Positions 55,965 through 64,000 of a stretch of 64,000 bases of DNA are shown one piece after another. The DNA lies in assembly GCA_963785115.1 (NCBI GenBank), contig CAWATY010000019.1, forward strand, positions 124,001-188,000, in the 5' to 3' direction. The DNA is from JACCWP01 sp963785115. Lineage in GTDB: Bacteria; Actinomycetota; Actinomycetes; Propionibacteriales; Nocardioidaceae. Both the position numbers and the translations under genes were made by a program. Under the pieces are notes generated by a model. The model was not told the DNA's origin and did no database searches. It saw nothing but the letters and a program-made list of their open reading frames with translations. Positions within the stretch are counted from its first letter, which is position 1, and each line of letters starts with the position of its first letter.

Positions 55965-56441
55965 ATGGCAGCCGACACGTCCACCCGCACCGACACGCCC
56001 GGCGGTTCGGGCGCGCGCGACGAGGCGCTGGCCGAGCTGCGCCGCACCGGGCAGCGGGTCACCGCCCCCCGGCGAGCGGTCATCGAGGTGCTCGCCTCGA
56101 CCGATGAGCACCTGTCGGCAGCCGAGGTCGCGGAGCGGGCGCAGGCCGTCGGGGCCGAGCTGCACCTGGCGTCGGTCTACCGGGCCATGGACACCCTGAC
56201 CCGGTCCGGACTGGTCGTGCACACCCACCTGGCCAGCGGGTCGGCCACGTACCACCTGTCGACGCGGGTGTCGCCGCGCCGGCACGCCCACGCCCAGTGC
56301 ACCCGGTGCGGCACCGTCGTCGACGTGCCGGAGGCGTGGCTGGCGCCGCTCGCCGAGCGACTCTCCGGTGAGCTCGGGTTCGAGCTGGTGCCGCACCACG
56401 CCGCGCTGAGCGGGCGATGCGCCCGCTGCACACCCCACTGA
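55965..56441 (+). CDS. Fur family transcriptional regulator
   Basis: A 158-residue regulator from ATG 55965 (GGGAGGG upstream). The winged helix covers RRTGQRVTAPRRAVIEVLAS, ELHLASVYRAMDTLTRSGLV. The metal domain has a HAHAQCTRCG motif and a terminal CARC, so structural zinc is expected. Fur, Zur, Nur and PerR cannot be separated by sight; the divergent sodA suggests Nur/Mur/PerR-like control of superoxide defence. The next gene starts four bases after its stop. Confidence 0.9.
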   Translation: MAADTSTRTDTPGGSGARDEALAELRRTGQRVTAPRRAVIEVLASTDEHLSAAEVAERAQAVGAELHLASVYRAMDTLTRSGLVVHTHLASGSATYHLSTRVSPRRHAHAQCTRCGTVVDVPEAWLAPLAERLSGELGFELVPHHAALSGRCARCTPH

Positions 56442-56445
56442 CGAC

Positions 56446-57282
56446 GTGCTCGACCTGTTGACGGCGGCCGGCGCCGGGCTGCTGGTGGCGCTGGTGTGCA
56501 CCCCGGTCGGGGTGTCGGGCGCGGTGCTGCTGCTGCCGGCACAGACCGGGCTGCTCGGCATGGCCGGGCCACAGGTCAGCTCGACCAACCTGCTGTTCAA
56601 CGTGGTCTCGACACCCGGCGGCCTCTCCCGACTGGCCCGCTCGACCCGCCCGGTGCGCAGCGACCTGATCGCCGTCATCGCGGTGGCGGTGCCGGCCGCG
56701 GTGGGCGGCGCGTTGCTGCGGGTCACGGTGCTGGCCGGCGCGGACGCCTTCCGACTGCTGGTGGCGGCGGCGCTGCTGCCGCTGGCCGCCACGCTGTGCT
56801 GGCGGTTCGCACGACCCGGCCCCGCCACCATCGGCCGGCAGGCGTACGAACCGGCGCCGCCCGCGCAGGCTCGGCCGCGTACCGGTGCTGGTGGCCGGGA
56901 CGGTGTCGGCACCCTTGCCGCGCTGGCGGCGGTGACCAGCCTGGTCGGATCTGCGGTCGGCTTCGGCGGCGGGTCGCTGCTGGCGCCCGCGCTGGTGGTG
57001 GTCACCCCGCGGGGTCCGCACGCGGTGGCACCGCTGGCACTGCTGGCGACGTTCGCCACGTCGGTGACCGGGCTCGTCGCCTACACCGTGCTGGAGTACG
57101 TGGACTTCGGTGCCCGCCCGGCCGCGCCGGACTGGACGGTCGGCATCGCGATGGGTCTCGGCGGACTGGTCGGGAGCCTGATCGGCGCCCGGCTGCAGCC
57201 GCACCTGCCGGAGCGCGCCCTCACCGGCCTGCTGGCGACGCTGGTGACTGCCGTGGCGCTCGCCCAGCTGGTACGCGGCTGA
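56446..57282 (+). CDS. TauE/SafE family membrane permease
   Basis: A 278-residue protein with seven to eight membrane helices in two repeats. Each repeat has a family motif: GLLGMAGPQVSSTNLLFNVV in the first and SAVGFGGGSLLAPALVVV in the second. Members export sulfite, sulfoacetate or other anions. GTG 56446 lies four bases from the Fur-family stop, so co-transcription is likely and control by that regulator possible. Substrate unknown. Confidence 0.85.
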   Translation: MLDLLTAAGAGLLVALVCTPVGVSGAVLLLPAQTGLLGMAGPQVSSTNLLFNVVSTPGGLSRLARSTRPVRSDLIAVIAVAVPAAVGGALLRVTVLAGADAFRLLVAAALLPLAATLCWRFARPGPATIGRQAYEPAPPAQARPRTGAGGRDGVGTLAALAAVTSLVGSAVGFGGGSLLAPALVVVTPRGPHAVAPLALLATFATSVTGLVAYTVLEYVDFGARPAAPDWTVGIAMGLGGLVGSLIGARLQPHLPERALTGLLATLVTAVALAQLVRG

Positions 57283-57309
57283 GCGCTGTCGCGCTTGGCC
57301 TCGCTGGGC

Positions 57310-58503
57310 TCAGTCGGGCTCGTCGGCCGCGGCCGGTCCGAGGCCGAGCAGCTCGTCGAGCTCCAACGCCGTGAGCCCGGTGGCGTACAGCAGGTCGGCG
57401 GCGAGGGACCGCACCTGCGCGACGACGACGGTGACGCCGAGGGACTGGTCCGGGCCGAGCACCGCGGTCGCCTCGCGGGCGGTGTCGAGCAGTGCCTGGC
57501 GCACCTCGTCGAAGCGGTCCTGCTCGGACAGGTCGTCGGCGAACACCCGCACCGCCGCGGCAAGGCTCTCCAGCACCGGCACCAGCACCTGGCCACTGCG
57601 GTCGCCGCGGCGCAGCATGGTGTGCACCCGGCGGGCGAGCACCCGGGAGTCGCGGACGGCGTAGTCGACGTGGCTGAGGGTGCGCGCGTACAGCAGGACG
57701 TGGTCGCGCTGGCGCCAGCGCAGCGGTGAGATGCGGGAGAGCTCGCGCGCCGTCGACGCCGTGTCGGACAGCGCCTGGAGCGGCGCCTGCAGGGCGCGGC
57801 CACGCTGCAGCGCCGTCCACGCGACGCCCGGGTCGGACCAGCGCAGCGCCTTGGCCGAGGCCTCCAGCAGCGCGGAGAGCTCGCCGAGGACGGCGCTGAC
57901 CTCGCGGTCGAGGCGGCGCACCGGGTTGGCGGGCACCAGGGCGGTCGCCAGCAGGCCGACGGCGCCACCCACCAGCGCGTCGACGAACCGGTCGACGGCG
58001 GCCGAGCCGGTGGCCCCCGCGGTGGGCGTGACGGTCACCAGCAGGATCGCCGACGTGCTCGCCTGCACCACGGCCAGTCGGCCGACGTCGAGCAGCACGG
58101 CGGTCACCGCGGCGAGGGCCACGACCAGCCCGAGCTGCCAGCTGCCGCGCCCGATCAGGCTGATCAGCAGCTCGCCGACGAGGATGCCGACCGACACCCC
58201 GAGGACGAGCTCGATCATCACCCGCCGGCGCTGGCCGAGTCCGGCCGTGACGGTGACGACGGCGGCGACCGGGGCGAAGAACGGCTGCAGATGACCCACG
58301 ACCTCGGTGGCGATCAGCCAGGCCGCCACCGCGGCCAGGCAGATCTGCACGACCACCAGCGAGGAGCCGCTGACCCGCCGCAGCCGGCGCCGCACCGAGT
58401 CGACGGGCGAGCGCTCGGCGTCGGCCTCGACGTCGTCGAGCGCCTGCCGCGTGTGCGGCCAGCGCCGGTCGGCGTCCATGTCGCCACCCGCTCCCGTCGT
58501 CAC
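57310..58503 (-). CDS. FUSC family membrane protein (aromatic acid exporter-like)
   Basis: A 397-residue protein. Six hydrophobic helices lie in residues 45-200 (for example LVVVQICLAAVAAWLIATEV, GSWQLGLVVALAAVTAVLL), with FFAPVAAVVTVTAGLGQRRR as the FUSC motif. A long soluble helical domain follows (200-390). It may export aromatic acids or similar compounds. GTG 58503 overlaps the GroES-like stop (GTGA), so translation is coupled; ATG 58479 is an alternative. Confidence 0.85.
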   Translation of the reverse strand: MTTGAGGDMDADRRWPHTRQALDDVEADAERSPVDSVRRRLRRVSGSSLVVVQICLAAVAAWLIATEVVGHLQPFFAPVAAVVTVTAGLGQRRRVMIELVLGVSVGILVGELLISLIGRGSWQLGLVVALAAVTAVLLDVGRLAVVQASTSAILLVTVTPTAGATGSAAVDRFVDALVGGAVGLLATALVPANPVRRLDREVSAVLGELSALLEASAKALRWSDPGVAWTALQRGRALQAPLQALSDTASTARELSRISPLRWRQRDHVLLYARTLSHVDYAVRDSRVLARRVHTMLRRGDRSGQVLVPVLESLAAAVRVFADDLSEQDRFDEVRQALLDTAREATAVLGPDQSLGVTVVVAQVRSLAADLLYATGLTALELDELLGLGPAAADEPD

Positions 58504-58859
58504 AGGTAGAGGCCGGTGCCGCCGTCCTCGATCCGCTCGGAGGCGACGGCGTGCAGGTCGCGCTCGCGCAGCAGCACGAAGTCCTCGCCGCGCACCTCGA
58601 CCTCGGCCTTGTCCTCGGGGTCGAAGAGCACCCGGTCGCCGGGCTGGACCTGCCGGACGTGCTGGCCGACGGCCGACACCCGGGCCCAGGCCAGCCGGCG
58701 ACCCATGGCCGCGGTGGCCGGGATGACGATGCCGGCGCTCGAGCGGCGCTCGCCCGCCTCCCGGTCCAGCGACACGAGCAGCCGGTCGTGCAGCATCCGC
58801 ACCGGCAGCCCCTCCTGGGTGGTGGCCCGGTGGGCAGACGAGTCGGTGGGCGGGCTCAC
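58500..58859 (-). CDS. GroES-like co-chaperonin paralogue
   Basis: A 119-residue protein with a GroES fold: LHDRLLVSLDREAGERRSSA near the start, then GIVIPATAA (mobile-loop region), VQPGDRVLFDPEDKAEVEVR and DFVLLRERDLHAV. A 20-residue N-terminal extension and a degenerate mobile loop set it apart from the main GroES, and no groEL is adjacent. Chaperonin binding is therefore uncertain. Start GTG 58859; coupled to the FUSC gene. Confidence 0.8.
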   Translation of the reverse strand: MSPPTDSSAHRATTQEGLPVRMLHDRLLVSLDREAGERRSSAGIVIPATAAMGRRLAWARVSAVGQHVRQVQPGDRVLFDPEDKAEVEVRGEDFVLLRERDLHAVASERIEDGGTGLYL

Positions 58860-58870
58860 GGCCTGTCCGC

Positions 58871-59137
58871 TCAGCCGACGACCCGGCGGATCACGACGAC
58901 GACGGCGACGAGTCCGACCACCGCGCCTGCGACCTTGCCGATCTGGTCGAGTCGCGGCGACCCGTCGTCGGCGACGAACTGAGCCTTGAGCCGGGCCAGC
59001 TGGCGCTGAGCGATGTTCTTGGGGCTGGCCCGGTCGATCAGCGCGTCGATCGTGGTGGCGAGCTGCTCACGGGTGTGCTCGATGTCGTCGACCAGCGCGT
59101 CCGGCGACTGCTGTCCGTCGTGCGGCCGTGCGGGCAC
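58871..59137 (-). CDS. DUF3618 small membrane-anchored protein
   Basis: An 88-residue protein matching DUF3618: LVDDIEHTREQLATTIDALI, DRASPKNIAQR and one C-terminal transmembrane helix (VAGAVVGLVAVVVVIRRVVG). GTG 59137. Function unknown; it is probably held at the inner face of the membrane. It precedes the GroES-like gene by 11 bp. Confidence 0.85.
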   Translation of the reverse strand: MPARPHDGQQSPDALVDDIEHTREQLATTIDALIDRASPKNIAQRQLARLKAQFVADDGSPRLDQIGKVAGAVVGLVAVVVVIRRVVG

Positions 59138-59268
59138 GGGTCCTCCTCGGGGCGGGGCCGGAGCGGTCAGCGGTTAGTGTTCCACGCGGTGCCGCCGACA
59201 CGCACGACGGCCGTTCGCACCCGATCGCCACGTCGACCAGTGGGTCGACCGATGCCGGAGGTCCGCCT

Positions 59269-59754
59269 GTGTCCGAGACCACGTCTGAGTCCGTCCGCCT
59301 GCAGCCCGGCGACAGGGCGCCCGACTTCACGCTGCAGGACGACCGCGGCGACCAGGTGTCGCTGTCCGACCTGCACGGCCGGCGGACCGTCGTGTACTTC
59401 TACCCGGCGGCGATGACCGCCGGCTGCACGACGCAGGCGTGCGACTTCTCCGACTCGCTCGACTCCCTGCAGGCGGCCGGCGTCGACGTCGTCGGCATCT
59501 CCCCCGATCCGCCGGACCGGCTCGCGACGTTCCGCGAGCGGGAGGGACTCACCATCCGGCTGCTCTCCGACCCCGACCGGCAGGTGCTGACCGCGTGGGG
59601 CGCGTACGGGGAGAAGAAGCTCTACGGCAAGACCGTGACCGGCGTGATCCGCTCCACCTTCGTCCTCAACGCCGACGGCCGGGTCGAGAAGGCGATGTAC
59701 AACGTCAAGGCCACCGGCCACGTCGCCAAGCTCCGCCGCGAGCTCGACATCTGA
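59269..59754 (+). CDS. bcp: Thioredoxin-dependent peroxiredoxin Bcp/PrxQ
   Basis: A 161-residue 2-Cys peroxidase that reduces hydroperoxides with thioredoxin. The core is PDFTLQDDRGDQVSLSDL, then YFYPAAMTAGCTTQACDF with the peroxidatic cysteine and a second cysteine five residues on, the PrxQ pattern. GEKKLYGKTVTGVIRSTFVL follows. The usual TPG before the first Cys is TAG here, a minor departure. GTG 59269 has a GGAGG site. The stop abuts a 22-bp tandem repeat. Confidence 0.92.
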   Translation: MSETTSESVRLQPGDRAPDFTLQDDRGDQVSLSDLHGRRTVVYFYPAAMTAGCTTQACDFSDSLDSLQAAGVDVVGISPDPPDRLATFREREGLTIRLLSDPDRQVLTAWGAYGEKKLYGKTVTGVIRSTFVLNADGRVEKAMYNVKATGHVAKLRRELDI

Positions 59755-59864
59755 CGATCCGCGGCTTCTGGTTGCGCGATCCGCGGCTTCCGGTTGCGCG
59801 ATCCGCGGCTTCTGGTTGCGCGATCCGCGGCTTCTGGTTGCGCGATCCGCGGCTCGTGGTTGCC
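59755..59864 (+). repeat. Five 22-bp tandem repeats
   Basis: Units of exactly 22 bp start at 59755, 59777, 59799, 59821 and 59843, each opening CGATCCGCGGCTT (last unit CGATCCGCGGCTC) and ending GGTTGCG (last GGTTGCC). Units 1, 3 and 4 are identical, unit 2 differs by one base. It begins immediately after the bcp stop and ends 50 bp before the rph start. Confidence 0.95.
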
Positions 59865-59914
59865 CGGGGGGCGGGGGTGCCCGGACCGTCGGCCGGCGCG
59901 GATACAGTCCGCGC

Positions 59915-60646
59915 ATGACCGCGACCAGGCCCGGCGGGCGCGCCGCCGACCAGCTCCGCGACGTCCGCATCACCCGCGGCTGGCTCGACCACGCCGAGGG
60001 CTCGGTGCTCGTCGAGTTCGGCCGCACCCGGGTGCTGTGCGCGGCGAGCGCCACCGAGGGCGTACCGCGCTGGCGCCGCGGGTCGCGGGCAGGGCTGGGT
60101 GACCGCGGAGTACGCGATGCTCCCCCGGTCCACGCACACCCGTTCCGACCGCGAGTCGGTGCGGGGCAAGATCGGCGGCCGCACGCACGAGATCTCCCGG
60201 CTGATCGGCCGCTCGCTGCGCTCCACCATCGACCTTGGCGGCGCTCGGCGAGAACACCATCGTCCTCGACTGCGACGTGCTGCAGGCCGACGGCGGCACC
60301 CGTACGGCCGCCATCACCGGCGCGTACGTGGCGCTCGCCGACGCCGTGAGCGCACTGCGCGAGCGCGGCGCCGTGAGTGGCGAGCCGTTGCCGCGCTCGG
60401 TCGCCGCGATCTCGCGTGGGCGTCGTCGACGGTGAACCCCTGCTCGACCTCGAGTACGAGGAGGACGTCCGCGCCGACACCGACATGAACGTCGTGATGA
60501 CCGGCGACGGCCGCTTCGTCGAGGTGCAGGGCACCGCCGAGGGTGAGCCGTTCGACCGCGACCTGCTCGACCGGCTGCTCGCGCTCGCCGAGGCCGGGTG
60601 CGCCGACCTGACCCGGCGGCAGCGCGAGGCCCTCGCTACCCCGTGA
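59915..60646 (+). pseudogene. rph: Ribonuclease PH, frameshifted as written
   Basis: Phosphorolytic 3'-5' exoribonuclease that trims tRNA ends. ATG 59915 has a leaderless promoter (TACAGT plus six bases). Sequence is conserved throughout: RPGGRAADQLRDVRITRGWL, AEYAMLPRSTHTRSDRES, GGRTHEISRLIGRSLRS, ALGENTIVLDCDVLQADGGT and DLEYEEDVRADTDMNVVM. Three one-base insertions (near 60090, 60239 and 60417) shift the frame; because there are three, the 732-base length is still a multiple of three and predicts 242 residues. The stop overlaps the rdgB start. Confidence 0.85.
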
Positions 60647-61252
60647 GCAGCCGGCAGGTCGTGCTCGCCACGCGCAACGCGAAGAAGCTGGCCGAGCTGC
60701 GGCGCATCCTCGAACCCGAGGTCGGAGGGGTCGAGGTGCTGGGGCTCGACGACGTCGTCGCGTACGACGAGCCGGCCGAGACCGAGCCGACCTTCGAGGG
60801 CAACGCGCTGATCAAGGCGCGGGCGGCGGTGGCCGCGACCGGGCTGCCCTCGCTGGCCGACGACTCGGGTCTCTGCGTCGACGCGCTCAACGGCATGCCC
60901 GGCGTGCTCTCGGCCCGCTGGGCCGGGCCGCCGCGCGACGACGAGCGCAACAACGTGTTGCTGCTGGCGCAGACCGACGACGTCCCCGACGAGCGCCGCG
61001 GCGCGGAGTTCCGCTGCGCGGTGGCGCTGGCGCTGCCGGGCGGCGCACGAAGCGGTCGAGGTCGGCGTGATGCGCGGCCGGCTGCTGCGCGAGCCGCGCG
61101 GCGAGGGCGGCTTCGGCTACGACCCGCTGGTGGTCGCCGACGGACAGACCCTGACCAACGCCGAGCTCGACCCCACCGCCAAGGATGCGATCAGCCACCG
61201 CGGCAAGGCGTTGCGCGCGATGGTGCCGGCGCTGGTGCGCGCGCTGACGTGA
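60643..61252 (+). pseudogene. rdgB: XTP/dITP pyrophosphatase (RdgB/HAM1), frameshifted as written
   Basis: Nucleotide-pool cleaner that hydrolyses non-canonical purine triphosphates. GTG 60643 overlaps the rph stop (GTGA). Motifs: VVLATRNAKKLAELRRIL, PTFEGNALIKARAA, LPSLADDSGLCVDALNGMPG and SARWAG. A single extra base near 61043 shifts the frame before the end of the gene (VMRGRLLREPRGEGGFGYDP, DAISHRGKALRAM). 610 bases, one more than a multiple of three; about 202 residues if corrected. Confidence 0.85.
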
Positions 61253-62186
61253 AGGCCGGAATTCGCGGTCGGGCTCGCGTGGGCTCTGCTGTCATCGTTC
61301 TGCTTCGCCCTGGCGGGACCGCTGGCGGCCTCGCTGCTCGACGCCGGCTGGTCACCGGGCGCGGTTGCCCTGACCCGGGTCGCCGGTGGCGCCGCGCTGC
61401 TGGTGCCGCTCGGATGGTCGGCAGCGCGCCGATGGCGGGCGACGCCGGCCGCGGCCCGACACCTGCTGGCGTACGGCGTGTTCGCGGTCGCCGGCGTGCA
61501 GATCTGCTTCTTCAGCGCCGTCGAGCGGCTCGACGTGGCCGTGGCTCTGCTGGTCGAGTACTCCGCCCCGCTGTTGGTGGTGTGCTGGTTGTGGGCGCGC
61601 AGGGGCGTACGACCGACCGGCTGGACGTTGCTCGGTGCCGCGCTGGCGGCCGTGGGGCTGACGCTGGTGCTCGATGTCGGCGCGGCCCGGGGCACCGACG
61701 CCGTCGGTCTGGTCTGGGCGGTGTTCGCGGCGGCCTGCCTGGCTTCCTACTTCGTGCTGTCCGACTCCGTCGTCGACGGCCCGCCGCCGGTCGTGACCGC
61801 CGCGGCGGGCACCGCGGTCGGCGCGCTCGCACTCGGCGTCGCCGGGCTCGTCCGGCTGACACCGGTGGACGTGGCGACCGGCGACGTCGTGCTGGCGGAT
61901 CGCGAGCTGTCCCCGCTGGTCCCGCTGGTGCTGCTCGTGGTCGCCTGCACGGTCGTCTCGTACCTGAGCGGCATCCGGTCCGTACGCATCCTGGGCAGCC
62001 AGCCGGCGTCGTTCGTGTCGCTGACCGAGGTGGTGTTCGCCGCCGTGCTGGCCGCGGTGGTTGTCGGCCAGGACCTCGGCCTGCGTCAGGTGCGTCGGGA
62101 TCGCGGTGGTGCTGTCCGGGATCGTGCTCGTCCAGGCGACCTCGCGGCGCGACGTGGCCCCTACGATGACCGCTCCGGGGTCGTAG
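61249..62186 (+). pseudogene. EamA/DMT-family transporter, frameshifted as written
   Basis: A ten-helix metabolite exporter of the drug/metabolite superfamily, about 311 residues if corrected. GTG 61249 overlaps the rdgB stop (GTGA); an extra G near 61258 then shifts the frame into EFAVGLAWALLSSFCFALAG. Further EamA blocks are EYSAPLLVVCWLWARRG and SQPASFVSLTEVVFAAVLAA. A second extra base near 62093 precedes VLSGIVLVQATSRRD. The TAG stop (62184-62186) lies inside the following tRNA gene. Confidence 0.78.
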
Positions 62187-62250
62187 CCCAATCGGCAGAG
62201 GCACACGGTTTAGGTCCGTGCCAGTGTGAGTTCGAGTCTCACCGGCCCCA
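62177..62250 (+). tRNA. tRNA with anticodon TAG (Leu), short variable arm
   Basis: A 74-base cloverleaf: acceptor GGGGTCG/CGGCCCC with one wobble, anticodon stem CACGG/CCGTG around TTTAGGT (anticodon TAG), T-stem GTGAG/CTCAC and discriminator A. The variable region is only about five bases, whereas tRNA-Leu normally has a long variable arm. The D-arm has a three-base stem and a large loop. The anticodon reading is certain; the amino acid is not. Confidence 0.75.
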
Positions 62251-62264
62251 CGGCACGTCGGCGG

Positions 62265-64000
62265 TCAGCCTGCGTTGGTCAGCAGGGTCTCGACTTCTTC
62301 GGCGGGGGCAGGTCGCATGAAGCGGAAGCCCTGGTAGGAGTCGCAGTCGAGCCCCTTGATTTGCTGGTACTGCCGATCGTTCTCCACCCCCTCGGCCACC
62401 ACCTGCATGTGAAGCTTGTGGGCGAGGTCGACGAGCGATCTGACGATGGCGCGGCTCGTGGTGTCGCCGTCGAGGTCCTTGATGAAGGCCTCGTCCATCT
62501 TGAGCACGTCGACCGGGAACTGTCGCAGGTAGTTCAGCGAGGAGTAGCCGGTCCCGAAGTCGTCCAGCGCGAGAACGACGCCGAGCCGCTTGAGGTCCTG
62601 GAGCACGATGACCGCCCGTTCGTTGTCATCGATGAACACGCTCTCGGTCACTTCCAGGGTGAGACGATCCGGTGGGGTGTCGGTCTCGGTGAGCACGCCC
62701 GCCACCACCTGCGGCAAAGTCCTGCTCCATGAGCTGGCGGACCGAGACGTTGACCGCCACTCCCAACGGGCGGTGATGGTTGTGCCGTTCCATGCCGTGC
62801 CTGGCCAGGCAGGCCTGCTCGAGCACCCAGCGCCCGATCTCGGTGATGAGTCCCGACTGCTCCGCCAACGGGATGACGGTGAGAGGGCCGATCCTCCCCA
62901 GCGTGGGGTGTGCCCACCGCAAGAGTGCCTCGACGGACTCGATGCGACCGTCGGACGCTGACACGATCGCCTGGTACTCGACCCGCAGTTCCTTGCGCGC
63001 TATGGCCTGAGGCAGCTGGCGTTGCAGGTCGGCGCGGCGGTCGGAGAGCTCTCGATCACGCAGGTCGAAGATCCCGTGCCGGTCGCCGCCCTTCCGCTTG
63101 GCCTGGTACATGGCGGTGTCGGCGTCCTGGATGATCTGCGCGGGCACGTCGTCCGCAGCCCCGGCGAAGGCGATTCCCACGCTGGCTCGCACCTGGATCT
63201 CGCCGTGCGCCAGGTCGAACATCGCGCCAAAGGCGGCGCTCACCCGTTCGGCGATCACGGCGACCTGTGTCGCGTCGTCGATGTCCTCGCACAAGATGAT
63301 GAACTCGTCACCCCCCATCCGTGCCAGCGTGTCGCCCGGCCGGAGCAGTCCGGTCAGCCGGTTGGCGATGGCGACCAGCAGCTCGTCGCCGACGTGGTGA
63401 CCGTGACTGTCGTTGATCAGCTTGAAGTGGTCGATGTCGGCGAACAGGATCGCCACCTTCTTGTGCGTACGGCGGCAGTTCAGGATCGCGTGCTCGAGTC
63501 GCTCGGCAAGCAGGAGCCGGTTCGGCAGTCCGGTGAGTCCGTCATGCAGGCTGGTCAGCCGCAGCCTCTCGGCGGCCAACGTCAGCTCCTCGCGCGTCCT
63601 CGCGTTCAGCAGGTACGAGGCGACAACGTCGGCCAGTGTCTGTGCCGCCTCCGTGGCCTCGGTGTCCATCGGGCCAGCGGCGCTCCGGTACAGGTCCAGG
63701 GCACCGAGCTGCTCGTCGCCGTAACGGAGCGGAAAGGTGAACACCGCCACCAGCCCCACCTCTTGGGCCCGGGCTGCGAAGACCGGGAAGAGCAGATCGT
63801 CCGCCAGGTTGGGTATGGCGACAGGCACGCCCGTCTTGAAGGCTTCCAGGCACGGGCCCTCGCCCAGCTCCGTCTGCAGCTTCTCGAACATCAACGCGTT
63901 CGAGTCAGAAGCCGCGAGGTAGCGGGGATAGGGCCCGGGGGAGATGAGGGTGACGCCGGCGGCGGTGATGGGCAACAGGTCGACGATGCGCTCCACCAGA
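62265..64000 (-). pseudogene. GAF-GGDEF-EAL c-di-GMP enzyme (5' end outside window, one frameshift)
   Basis: The visible part is about 578 residues. GAF sensor: ALMFEKLQTELGEGPCLEAF, DLYRSAAGPMDTEATEAAQ. GGDEF domain: DGLTGLPNRLLLAERLEHAI, inhibitory site RPGD and intact MGGDEF. EAL domain: EALLRWAHPTLG, NVSVRQLMEQD, then after an extra base near 62719 LTLEVTESVFIDD, DDFGTGYSSLNYLRQFPVD and AEGVEND. The catalytic residues are present on both sides of the shift. The gene starts at or beyond the window edge. It ends 14 bases from the tRNA. Confidence 0.85.

Noticed and set aside
59755..59864. Possible CRISPR array
   Set aside because: The 22-bp units abut directly with no spacers and there are no cas genes in the window.
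59915..60646. Programmed frameshifting in rph
   Set aside because: Three shifts at different places without slippery sites or pseudoknots; sequence error explains them better.

Overview
The window is GC-rich, densely coded actinobacterial chromosome. Lineage markers are a mycothiol-type thioredoxin-fold reductase, the Ngc-type amino-sugar transporter, a dynamin pair beside ssb and ettA, frequent leaderless starts (TANNNT six or seven bases before the start codon) and AbiEi/DUF559 genes. A Nocardioides-like member of the Nocardioidaceae fits best, but this is inference from gene content.

Layout: 0-12.7 kb holds ordinary metabolic and envelope genes (aminopeptidase N, amidase, MscS channel, SDR/DUF2867 protein, truncated haemoglobin, thioesterase, thiolase, YceI, MarR). 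12.7-20 kb holds ettA, ssb, two dynamin-like GTPases, a PrsW-type membrane protease and tRNA-Arg. 20-25 kb holds ngcEFG-type sugar import and a secreted serine protease. 25-34 kb holds oligoribonuclease, tRNA-His, a secreted RTX-like protein, araA, and glycerol use (glpF, glpK, glpD) with a small repetitive acidic protein. 34-42.3 kb is one leftward operon whose seven genes match the Wsp chemosensory/c-di-GMP set: receptor, CheW, CheA-REC, CheB, CheR-TPR, CheW and REC-GGDEF. All seven are broken by small indels as written. 42.3-64 kb holds an MMPL transporter, pirin, three more c-di-GMP enzymes, sodA with a Fur-family regulator, a GroES-like protein, Bcp, rph-rdgB-EamA and two tRNAs.

Two results stand out. 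First, both DUF559 (Vsr-like nuclease fold) genes are enclosed by palindromic repeats in inverted orientation. Each gene has its own repeat family, and in each case the stop codon lies inside the repeat. A third, gene-free copy of one family sits at 10.2 kb. This looks like a REP-like element paired with a nuclease instead of a Y1 transposase. Second, a complete Wsp-type operon is present in an actinobacterium, in a window that carries four diguanylate cyclase/phosphodiesterase genes.

Single-base indels break many genes in 34-42 kb, 46-49.6 kb and 59.9-62.8 kb, including housekeeping rph and rdgB. The encoded protein sequence stays conserved across the shifts. Assembly error is therefore more likely than gene decay. 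No insertion sequence, prophage, CRISPR array or rRNA was seen.
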